From Chthonomonas sp. UBA1950 (GTDB taxonomy: Bacteria; Armatimonadota; Fimbriimonadia; Fimbriimonadales; Fimbriimonadaceae), in NCBI GenBank assembly GCA_002336105.1, contig DDEQ01000044.1, forward strand, positions 6,894 through 70,893: a DNA stretch of 64,000 bases, given 5' to 3'. This document shows positions 8,705 through 16,066 of the stretch, piece by piece; position 1 is the first letter of the stretch, and each line of letters starts with the position of its first letter. The notes under the pieces are model-generated. The model did no database searches. It was not told the DNA's origin and saw only the letters and a list, made by a program, of their open reading frames with translations. The translations under genes were made by a program, and so were the position numbers.

Positions 8705-9333
8705 CGATCAGTGAGCGCTTTTGGGCCGCTTCGAAACAAGAATCGGTGGACAAGAAGCCAACTATCAGCTGGACGAATTCAGTTGATGCTGACTTAGTCG
8801 TTCACACAGATCACGTTTCGGGCGAAGGGTTAACTCTGAAACGGATTAACAATCCGTTCGGGCTCTCTTTGCTCGATGGTTGCTCACTGAATTCAGAGCT
8901 TGCCGAAAACCCGGTCAAGGGAGGCGAGTTGCTTGATCGTTATGTTTCCTTAACTAAAGCGGCAATCGCCTCAGCAACGAGTTCAGGCGTAGACGGTATT
9001 TGGTACGAATTACACGGGGCGGCGCCTACTCATTGCACTCCTATGCAATACGGTGGGTTCTACCTTGAGCGTGACAGAGAGATTTTAGCAAGTACGCCAT
9101 TCGCTGTCTTGTTCGTCGTCGGCTCAGATGAGCCATATTTCGATTTTATTTGTGACCTTCCCGCCCAAGTCATAGCGTGGGACAGTGAGGCAACCGGCGT
9201 GAGTTCTGTATCGATGCGAGCAATGAGACCTGGTGCTCAATGCAGTTCTGACGCCGATAGCGAGATTTTATTAGACCATGCGGGGATTCGCCTCGCAGAC
9301 CAACTGGAGAAACCAATCGTTGAAACCGTTTGA
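8701..9333 (+). CDS. Short uroporphyrinogen decarboxylase (URO-D)-like protein inside the nuo operon
   Basis: The frame reads L-T-I-S-E-R-F-W-A-A-S-K-Q-E-S-V-D-K-K-P, which matches the usual beginning of URO-D-fold proteins (M-T-x-x-E-R-x-x-A-A-L...V-D-R-x-P). This places the start at CTG 8701, not the GTG at 8746. CTG 8701 overlaps the nuoM stop (CTGA) and lies seven bases after AAGGAG (8688-8693). Further family-like elements are SGVDGIWYELHGA and a D-x-P-A-Q-V-I-A-W-D segment like the strand that reads P-V-x-x-x-N-W-H in relatives. At 210 residues it is much shorter than HemE (about 350), and the C-terminal third is missing or very divergent. It could be a degenerate enzyme, a cobamide-methyltransferase relative or a repurposed subunit. 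Assignment rests on motifs only. The 3' end overlaps the start of nuoN. Confidence 0.6.
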   Translation: MTISERFWAASKQESVDKKPTISWTNSVDADLVVHTDHVSGEGLTLKRINNPFGLSLLDGCSLNSELAENPVKGGELLDRYVSLTKAAIASATSSGVDGIWYELHGAAPTHCTPMQYGGFYLERDREILASTPFAVLFVVGSDEPYFDFICDLPAQVIAWDSEATGVSSVSMRAMRPGAQCSSDADSEILLDHAGIRLADQLEKPIVETV

Positions 9334-10822
9334 TTTTGCATTTCCGGAGCTTAATGCCGCTGCCTTGTTGCCTTTGGCAATCTTGGCGATCACTGGCATC
9401 CTAGCACTCATCATAGAGATGATTTCGCCGAAGCGTGATAACAACCTGATCGTTGGTATCTCTATTTTTGGATTGTTTGCAACGGCGGTGTCGATCTTTA
9501 CTCAGATCGGAAATCCTGCATATACCACTGGCGCAGGCATGATCATTTCGGATTCTTTTGGGTCCGCCCTCCAGTTGATCGTCGTCGTAGCGACTTCAAT
9601 AACGGTTCTATTCAGCGAATCGTATCTGCGTGAAAAGCGAATTCCATTCGGTGAGTTTTATCCTTTGCTGCTATGGTCGGCGACAGGTGCACTCATCATG
9701 TGCGTAACAACAAACCTGCTGATGCTTTTCATCGGGTTAGAAATCCTTTCTGTAGCGCTTTACGTTTTGGCTGGCCTTAGTCGTAGCGAAGAAAAATCAG
9801 AAGAATCTGCGCTGAAATACTTCCTTCTCGGGGCCTTCGCCAGTGGATTTCTTCTCTATGGAATCGCGCTCCTCTATGGCGCTACCGGCAGTCTTCAAAT
9901 TGAGAATGTTCGCCTTGCCTGGGTTCAAAACGCTGAAGGAAGCAGAATCCTGATTGGCTTCGGACTGGGCTTGATGCTTATCGGTTTGTCTTTCAAGGCA
10001 TCGTTTGTCCCATTCCATCAGTGGACTCCCGATGTCTATCAGGGAGCTCCTACCAACGTTACAGCGTTCATGGCATCTGTATCAAAGGTTGCGGCGGTCG
10101 CTGCTCTCTGGAGAGTTCTTTCGGAGACCAGTAACGTACAAGCCATTTGGATGCCAGCTCTAACGGTATTGGCTGTGCTGACGATGACGGTTGGAAACCT
10201 TGTTGCACTCGTACAGAAGGACGTCAAGCGAACCCTTGGTTATTCCTCGATCTCCCACGCAGGATACATCTTGGTTGGGGTTTTGGCTGGGATCAAGAAC
10301 CATTCTCTTAACGGAAGCGCGACGATTCCTTACTACTTACTCAGCTATAGCATTATGACAATCGGTGCGTTTGCCATTGTTAGCTTAGTGGCAAAGCGAG
10401 GAAGCGAAAACACTCGATTCGAGAGCCTTCACGGACTGTGGAAAAAATCGCCGTTCCTTGCCGTGTTGCTGATCATTTTTGTCGCGTCTCTTCTCGGCAT
10501 GCCACCAACATCGGGCTTCTTGGCGAAGTTCTATATTTTCCAAGACGCTGTTCGAGCTGATATGGGGTGGCTAGCTCTGGTGTTAGCACTCAACTCAGCG
10601 ATTAGTGTCTACTACTATCTTGGAATAGCCTACGCGGCGACAGTCCCAGATACAGAAGATGCACCGCTTGCAATTGTAACTCCTTCGGTGAGCGTGAAGG
10701 TGGCTTGCGCGCTCTGCGCGGTCATTGTCATTGGAATCGGACTCTTTGTTTCGCCTCTGATGGATTCGCTGAATCTTCCGAATCAGAACGTCGGTGGATT
10801 CGAAACTAGCGCGATGAAGTAA
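9320..10822 (+). CDS. nuoN: NADH-quinone oxidoreductase subunit N
   Basis: NuoN is the antiporter-like proton-pumping subunit nearest the quinone end of complex I. The protein has about 500 residues. Motifs include FIGLEILSVALYVLAGL (helix with the catalytic Glu), SFKASFVPFHQWTPDVYQGA, RTLGYSSISHAGYILVG and GMPPTSGFLAKFYIF. The start is taken as TTG 9320, ten bases after GGAG (9306-9309), inside the end of the upstream URO-D-like gene. An upstream ATG at 9278 would add a polar stretch unlike other NuoN proteins. The overlap suggests translational coupling between the two genes. Confidence 0.94.
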   Translation: MKPFDFAFPELNAAALLPLAILAITGILALIIEMISPKRDNNLIVGISIFGLFATAVSIFTQIGNPAYTTGAGMIISDSFGSALQLIVVVATSITVLFSESYLREKRIPFGEFYPLLLWSATGALIMCVTTNLLMLFIGLEILSVALYVLAGLSRSEEKSEESALKYFLLGAFASGFLLYGIALLYGATGSLQIENVRLAWVQNAEGSRILIGFGLGLMLIGLSFKASFVPFHQWTPDVYQGAPTNVTAFMASVSKVAAVAALWRVLSETSNVQAIWMPALTVLAVLTMTVGNLVALVQKDVKRTLGYSSISHAGYILVGVLAGIKNHSLNGSATIPYYLLSYSIMTIGAFAIVSLVAKRGSENTRFESLHGLWKKSPFLAVLLIIFVASLLGMPPTSGFLAKFYIFQDAVRADMGWLALVLALNSAISVYYYLGIAYAATVPDTEDAPLAIVTPSVSVKVACALCAVIVIGIGLFVSPLMDSLNLPNQNVGGFETSAMK

Positions 10823-10824
10823 CC

Positions 10825-11196
10825 ATGCGGGATATTCGTTCATGCTCTGGCCCTTGGAATGGTATCTGGCAGCAAGGGCCTGTGCGTGGAATGATGAATT
10901 TCGAACTGCGTTTTGATGACGTCAAATGTTCTGGCGGTGGGACAGACCGCGACGGAAGCTTTTCTATCGCTGGGATCTATGATCCCCGAACTGAAGCTCT
11001 CACTCTGTTAAAGAGTTACGGAGAGTTGCTCGTCCGGTATTCAGGAACTTGGAACGGCAGCTTTGTAGCGGGAGATTCGCAGATATTCAGTCTCGGGTTT
11101 ATGGATTCGGGCCAGTTCGAAATCTGGCCCGAATCTGAGTCTCAGTCGCTCAATTTGTCAGTCGAATCTGAAACGCTGATCATCTCAGGCAGCTAG
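10825..11196 (+). CDS. Small beta-strand-rich protein of unknown function, last gene of the nuo run
   Basis: The 123-residue protein starts at ATG 10825, two bases after the nuoN stop, so it probably shares the nuo transcript. It has no signal peptide and no membrane helix. The sequence reads as alternating short strands with G-x-W motifs: GPWNGIW, MMNFELRFDD, GGGTDRDGSFSIAGIYD, YSGTWNGSFVAG and GQFEIWPE. This resembles a small lipocalin-like or beta-barrel domain seen in uncharacterised proteins of bacteria and eukaryotes, recalled from general pattern only. Function unknown. Its 3' end overlaps the convergent chemoreceptor gene by 12 bases. Confidence 0.75.
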   Translation: MRDIRSCSGPWNGIWQQGPVRGMMNFELRFDDVKCSGGGTDRDGSFSIAGIYDPRTEALTLLKSYGELLVRYSGTWNGSFVAGDSQIFSLGFMDSGQFEIWPESESQSLNLSVESETLIISGS

Positions 11197-13482
11197 TTTC
11201 TGATTTGCGTTTGAGGTCAACTCAGACTCAATCTCATCCAACAGTCTTGCCACATGGAATGAAGCTTCTCGGACATCCGCATAGGCCTTTAATGCACAGT
11301 CTTGATTATTCGCTTGGTAGCATTGCACCGCTATACGGGCATTTTGATGTACGGCTTCGTGGTATTTATCTATTTCCTTGAATGCTTTAAGATGACCTGC
11401 CAGCGCTGCACCTGTTCCTGTGTACCACTTCCCGAATTCACAAGAACGATGGTCAACTAGCTTTTTCGGATCAATCGTCTTGCCATCATAGACCATATCT
11501 CCAACCAACTTGACCCAGTTTTGATGTCCTCGTTTGAAGGACAACACTTGTTTAGTCAACTCGTTCGCTTCGCCAAGATGGAATTCTGAAAGAGATACGA
11601 ACCCTTCGTCAAATCTCCGTATGAGCATCTCCGCGCTATCCGAAACTTTTTTCAGATGAGCGGCCTGTCTCTGCGTCTCTTGTGCAACGTCATGGCATAT
11701 TGCTGAAATCTGCTCGGCACTAGCACTAAGCTCCTCTGAACCCGCTGCGGTTTCTTGGCTGACGGCAGCCACCTGATGAATTACGGTTTGCACGTTCTCT
11801 GCCTGCGCTGAGACTGATTGAATCTCGTCAACACTTTCTTTAGCCATCGAGAATGAGTTGCTTGCCGACGAACCTAAAGAATTCAGAGCTTGCTGAGCCT
11901 TCGAAGACTCAGAGACACCGAGAGCTACAGCACGTTGGCACTCCTGAATGGACAATACGGCTTGTCGGACACCGTCGCTGATTTGTGAGATTCTGGATGA
12001 AATCTGTTCTGTCGACCGGACGGAACTTTCAGACAACTTACGGACTTCATCAGCTACGATTGCGAATCCTCGGCCGTGTTCTCCTGCTCTCGCTGCTTCA
12101 ATGGCTGCATTTAGCGCTAAAAGGTTTGTTTCTTCCGAAATGCTCTCAATAGTTCCTACAATCTCGCCAATTTGTGCCTGATGCTGACCAAGGGTCGTGA
12201 TTGATTCCTGGGTCTTTTCTACTGTCGAGTTGATGAGCTCCATCGCGCGGATGATGTCTTCTAGAGCCTTGGCACCTGCCGAGGCAAGCTCTTCTGCGGT
12301 TTGTGCCGCATGAGCCTGCTCAGAACTCGTTGAAGATACAACATCGAGTGTTTTGGTCATCTCGTCGATCGCTGAAGTCGCTTGTTGAGCGATGATTGCG
12401 AGCTTCTCACTACCTCCTGCTAGTTCATGAGTGGTGAGGCTAACTTCCCCAAGTGAGTGCGAGATGGTCTGCATACTATTTTCGATATGCTTCGCATCTC
12501 TCACTGAGTCTTTCGAAATCTCCGCCATATTCCAGCTTTCGTCGGCAACTACAATGTAGTCCGTCGTCGTTCGGTGAATGAGTCCAGCAATATTGTTAGC
12601 CGCCGTGCACAGCTGATTTGCAGCCCTCTGCGCGTCTTGCGACATCTCACCAAAGCACGATTCGACTTTGCCAATCTCATCGGTGAATTCTGACTTGGTC
12701 AAATGTAGGTTCACGGAAGGTACGGAAGCTAAATCGTTGTTTGCCATTGCTTCCAGAGAAACCAGAATCGGATGCAGGCCGTCTTGCTGAATCTCTTGAG
12801 CGTGACTGACAAGATTTCTACTTCGAACCTTTATTGATCTTGCAATCGTTGTCGTAGAAATTGTGCCGACGACGCCGGCGATGATGGTCCAAATTGCGAT
12901 TGTCGTTTTTTCGTGAGCTGCTCGTTCGTCAGCAAGCTTTGTAACAGCGGTGGTATTCCTTTCGACCAGCCCAGCCAGCTTTTCAAGGTTGGGCTCGATT
13001 TTGTCTTTTGATACCTTTCTAATATCGGATTCTAGGATCTTTTGAGCGGCGGCTACGTTTGACGCCTCGATGTTCGAAGTGAAAGAGCTATCCAAACTTG
13101 AAATCGCCAGGAAGCCTTCTGAAATGGTCTTGAACTCTTCGGTCTTCTTGATTTCGTCCGAAGTTGATCGAATGAGATCGGCGACGTCGTCGCGGGTTTG
13201 ATTCATCTCGCTGAGGAGCTGACTCCGACGTCTTGCATCGGGAGCATCTAGCACTCGATAGTGTCGCAATCGATACCGCAGAATCTCTCGATCAAGCTTG
13301 GCAAGATGATATGTATCATCGATGCCATCTTTTTTCATGTGATGGATGTCAGTTAGGGTGTTTGACATCGAGGATATGGATGAGACTCCTAGCAAAACAA
13401 TACACAGTACCACCAGTGCAAATGAAGTGCATATTTTGCTAGATAAGCTCAAGTTATTACTAATCTTTTTCATTTTTATCAC
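11185..13482 (-). CDS. Methyl-accepting chemotaxis protein with C-terminal zinc-binding CZB domain
   Basis: The 765-residue chemoreceptor has a first membrane helix at about residues 15-35, a periplasmic four-helix-bundle type sensor domain, and a second membrane helix at about 192-212. A HAMP-like segment follows, then the long coiled-coil signalling domain with the conserved hairpin tip (EETNLLALNAAIEAARAGEHG region, about 452-472), which contacts CheA and CheW. The C-terminus (about 650-755) is a CZB domain: H-Q-N-W, D-H-R-S-C-E-F-G-K-W-Y and K-Y-H-E-A-V-H supply the 3His/1Cys zinc site. CZB domains are known to sense zinc or hypochlorous acid, for example in TlpD and DgcZ. The start is GTG 13482, or ATG 13473 three codons on. 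No che genes are nearby. Confidence 0.93.
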   Translation of the reverse strand: MIKMKKISNNLSLSSKICTSFALVVLCIVLLGVSSISSMSNTLTDIHHMKKDGIDDTYHLAKLDREILRYRLRHYRVLDAPDARRRSQLLSEMNQTRDDVADLIRSTSDEIKKTEEFKTISEGFLAISSLDSSFTSNIEASNVAAAQKILESDIRKVSKDKIEPNLEKLAGLVERNTTAVTKLADERAAHEKTTIAIWTIIAGVVGTISTTTIARSIKVRSRNLVSHAQEIQQDGLHPILVSLEAMANNDLASVPSVNLHLTKSEFTDEIGKVESCFGEMSQDAQRAANQLCTAANNIAGLIHRTTTDYIVVADESWNMAEISKDSVRDAKHIENSMQTISHSLGEVSLTTHELAGGSEKLAIIAQQATSAIDEMTKTLDVVSSTSSEQAHAAQTAEELASAGAKALEDIIRAMELINSTVEKTQESITTLGQHQAQIGEIVGTIESISEETNLLALNAAIEAARAGEHGRGFAIVADEVRKLSESSVRSTEQISSRISQISDGVRQAVLSIQECQRAVALGVSESSKAQQALNSLGSSASNSFSMAKESVDEIQSVSAQAENVQTVIHQVAAVSQETAAGSEELSASAEQISAICHDVAQETQRQAAHLKKVSDSAEMLIRRFDEGFVSLSEFHLGEANELTKQVLSFKRGHQNWVKLVGDMVYDGKTIDPKKLVDHRSCEFGKWYTGTGAALAGHLKAFKEIDKYHEAVHQNARIAVQCYQANNQDCALKAYADVREASFHVARLLDEIESELTSNANQKLAA

Positions 13483-13689
13483 AGATCAATAAATAGTCGG
13501 CTGTACTCACCATTTCTCAGATGGACAAATCGATAGAAATATCGTCTTGAGAGACAAATTAGAATTCTATGGACTCAGTCGGTCTATAGAAAACCTACAT
13601 TTGTAGTGATAGATCCTCTGATCTCGCTTTTAGTTAAATTTGCTGAAAGTCGTGAAACCTAAATAACCTGTCGGCGGTAAGTTGATGAT

Positions 13690-14394
13690 GTGAAATCAAT
13701 TTGCTTATACGGTGTTGCAATGTTGCTCGTTGTTGGATGCAAAAGCACCCCGGCGGTTCATGTAAAGAACGCTACGCCCGCAACCATGCCTGCTGGTTGG
13801 GAGCCGATCGAAGATCGTGAAGACGGAGTTTCTGTGGGTGCGCCTTCAGGGTGGAAGGTCGGTACCGCAAATTCAATTGATGTAATGTCTGTTGCTGGGG
13901 GCATGGGTGGCGATAACCAAAGCATGTCTGACCCTAACAACCCGTTTGGGAAAGAACTTGCAAACATGCAAGCCCAAGACTCCGCCGAAGAAGCAATGGC
14001 GTTGAACAAGCTTCGGGAAAAGGGGATCATCATTAGCGTTATCGACAAGGGCTCGCGGGCTATCCCCGGCGAGGAACGCACCAGGTTTTGGGTGCAAGTT
14101 ACCAAAGGGACTGGGAATATGACTTGGGATGCGGCAATGGAAACTGAAAAGCATAAGCTTGTCGGCGACTCCACGCCCAAGAAGGTTAGTTTGCCAATCG
14201 GTGATGCTCAGCGATATGATTCGGAGGTCACCACCATTGGCGGAGATAAGGTCAATCGGATTACGTATCTCGTCATCGACGGCCCGAACACCTATGAGTT
14301 GAAATTCATCAGCACCAATAATCCAACTGCGATAACTTCCATTGCAGATCAAGTTGCCGAGACCTGGCGGATTAGGCCTGGAAAAGATCAGTAA
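13690..14394 (+). CDS. Lipoprotein of unknown function
   Basis: The 234-residue protein starts at GTG 13690 and has a short lipoprotein signal peptide with lipobox L-V-V-G-C (Cys17). The mature part begins with a flexible stretch and then W-E-P-I-E-D-R-E-D-G-V-S-V-G-A-P-S-G-W, a pattern seen in PsbP/DUF1795-like proteins that bind the cell envelope side of other factors. The remainder is an alternating alpha/beta sequence with an EERTRFWVQVTKG strand and a C-terminal NTYELKFIST strand plus helix, which also fits that fold. It stands alone between the chemoreceptor (divergent) and xylB. A hairpin at 14406-14430 follows. Confidence 0.7.
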   Translation: MKSICLYGVAMLLVVGCKSTPAVHVKNATPATMPAGWEPIEDREDGVSVGAPSGWKVGTANSIDVMSVAGGMGGDNQSMSDPNNPFGKELANMQAQDSAEEAMALNKLREKGIIISVIDKGSRAIPGEERTRFWVQVTKGTGNMTWDAAMETEKHKLVGDSTPKKVSLPIGDAQRYDSEVTTIGGDKVNRITYLVIDGPNTYELKFISTNNPTAITSIADQVAETWRIRPGKDQ

Positions 14395-14405
14395 TCAATT
14401 GTCGA

Positions 14406-14430
14406 GAGGCGGCTCGAAAATGACCGCCTC
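14406..14430 (+). terminator. Hairpin after the lipoprotein gene
   Basis: GAGGCGG (14406-14412) pairs with CCGCCTC (14424-14430) across an 11-base loop and is followed by AAAATCGTTTGATTT. It lies 12 bases after the stop at 14394, so it probably ends that transcript, although the T-tract is weak. Confidence 0.55.
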
Positions 14431-14495
14431 AAAATCGTTTGATTTCTCGTTAAATGAATTTTGAATATCATTGTGCGATCTCGCACGCAAGAGCG

Positions 14496-14525
14496 GTGAC
14501 ATAGCGATCTTTCTCCGGCTATCCT
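14496..14525 (+). promoter_or_regulatory. Likely sigma-70 promoter of the xylulokinase gene (leaderless)
   Basis: GTGACA (14496-14501), an 18-base spacer, and TATCCT (14520-14525). The ATG of the next gene begins 6 bases after the -10 box, so transcription would start at or next to the start codon. No Shine-Dalgarno is visible. Confidence 0.5.
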
Positions 14526-14531
14526 TGCCAT

Positions 14532-15968
14532 ATGGCGAAGTTGCTCGGGATTGATATTGGTACGTCTGGCTGTAAAGTTCTGCTGATCGACGAGTTTGGT
14601 AGGGTTCTCAAACAGGCGTCCGCGGAATACCCTATTTCTGTTCCGAAGCCAATGTGGTCCGAGCAAAACCCGGAGGATTGGTGGTCCGGCGTTCAGCAAT
14701 GTTTACAAGAGATTGGTGAACCATCACCAGATGCTATTGGCGTAACTGGCCAAATGCACGGTGCGTGTTTCCTGGATAGCAAAGGAGCTGTTATTCGCCC
14801 CGCAATCTTGTGGAACGACCAAAGAACGGTAGCAGAGTGTGAGGAAATCGACCGAGTTGTCGGTGTAAATGTTGTGCGACAAACCACGTGCAACCCGCCG
14901 TTAACTGGTTTTCAAGCTCCAAAGCTACTCTGGCTTCGAAACCATGAGCCTGAGAACTATGCTAAGTTACGAACTTTGCTGCTTCCCAAAGATTACATTC
15001 GCTACAAGTTGAGCGGCGCGTTTGCTACCGAGGTGAGTGACGCGGCTGGAACTGGATTGCTTGATGTTCCGAACCGCAAATGGTCCTCTGCTGTTGTTTC
15101 CGCGCTAAAGATCGATGAATCGATTTTGCCTGAAGTTTTTGAATCTGATCAGGTGACATGCAAAACAAATGGCACGGGCGGACTGACTGCAGGCATTCCG
15201 ATCGTCGGAGGCGGTGGCGATCAAGCTGCCGCAGCAGTAGGTACGGGGGCTGTCGCGCCAGGAATCATCAGTGTGTCTTTGGGTACCAGCGGCGTTGTCT
15301 TCACTTCAATTCCAGATGCTAGTTTCGACCCAAGCGGCGCAGCACATACGTTTTGCCATGCTAACCGTGGGTGGCATGCAATGGGCGTCATGCTTTCATG
15401 TGGAGGAGCGCTAAGATGGTTTAGAGATACTTTCGGCGTCGGAAACTACGTTCAGATCGGAGAGGAAGCGGCTAGTGCTCCACTTGGGTCAGAAGGTATT
15501 ACCTTTCTGCCGTATCTCACGGGTGAGCGAAGTCCACACAATGACCCGTTTGCCCGCGCCAGTTTCTCAGGCATTACTCTCGGCAATACGCGCGCGCACT
15601 TTTGCAGATCCGTTTTTGAGGGGATGAGTTTTGGTCTGCAGGATTGCATGCAACTCTTGAAGAGTTTAGGCGCAACGGCAACCGACGTTCGAGTGACCAG
15701 CGGGGGCGCCAAAAGTAGGTTTTGGGTTCAGATGCTTGCGAACGTATTCAATGCGAAATGCACAACGCTTGAAACAGATGAAGGGCCTGCCTTCGGTGCG
15801 GCGATCCTTGCAGGGGTCGGAATTGGAGTTTGGAACACAGTGCAAGAAGCTTGTCCGAAAGTCGTTCGAGCAACCTCTGAAACAAATCCGAATGGTGAGG
15901 ATTACTCTGAAGCCTATCGTAAGTATCGAGCGCTCTATTTGGCAACACGCGGTTGGAACAAATCTTAG
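14532..15968 (+). CDS. xylB: Xylulokinase (FGGY carbohydrate kinase)
   Basis: The protein phosphorylates D-xylulose to xylulose 5-phosphate using ATP, feeding the pentose phosphate pathway. It has 478 residues, the usual length. The N-terminal actin-like phosphate loop reads GIDIGTSGCKVLLID; xylulokinase-type substrate motifs are TGQMHGACFLD and ILWNDQRT. The second FGGY domain has GGGGDQAAAAVGTG, SLGTSGVVF and the C-terminal VTSGGAKSRFWVQMLANVF signature. The MHG and WNDQRT motifs favour xylulose over glycerol or gluconate. No xylose isomerase or sugar transporter is next to it. Confidence 0.9.
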   Translation: MAKLLGIDIGTSGCKVLLIDEFGRVLKQASAEYPISVPKPMWSEQNPEDWWSGVQQCLQEIGEPSPDAIGVTGQMHGACFLDSKGAVIRPAILWNDQRTVAECEEIDRVVGVNVVRQTTCNPPLTGFQAPKLLWLRNHEPENYAKLRTLLLPKDYIRYKLSGAFATEVSDAAGTGLLDVPNRKWSSAVVSALKIDESILPEVFESDQVTCKTNGTGGLTAGIPIVGGGGDQAAAAVGTGAVAPGIISVSLGTSGVVFTSIPDASFDPSGAAHTFCHANRGWHAMGVMLSCGGALRWFRDTFGVGNYVQIGEEAASAPLGSEGITFLPYLTGERSPHNDPFARASFSGITLGNTRAHFCRSVFEGMSFGLQDCMQLLKSLGATATDVRVTSGGAKSRFWVQMLANVFNAKCTTLETDEGPAFGAAILAGVGIGVWNTVQEACPKVVRATSETNPNGEDYSEAYRKYRALYLATRGWNKS

Positions 15969-16066
15969 GTTAAAGCTTCACACTTTGTTGCTGGCTCTCT
16001 GAATCTGAATCGCGAATTTAAGGTAGCATTGTGATCAATTCTTAGGAGACTCTGTCCCAAAAACTT

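Noticed and set aside
13489..13530. A GCCGACTA sequence on the minus strand upstream of the chemoreceptor gene, similar to the sigma-28 -10 box
   Set aside because: No TAAA-type -35 is present at the expected distance, so the match is too weak to call.
14388..14699. A 103-codon minus-strand frame between the lipoprotein gene and xylB
   Set aside because: It overlaps the xylB start, promoter and the hairpin, and its translation shows no recognisable family or ribosome site.
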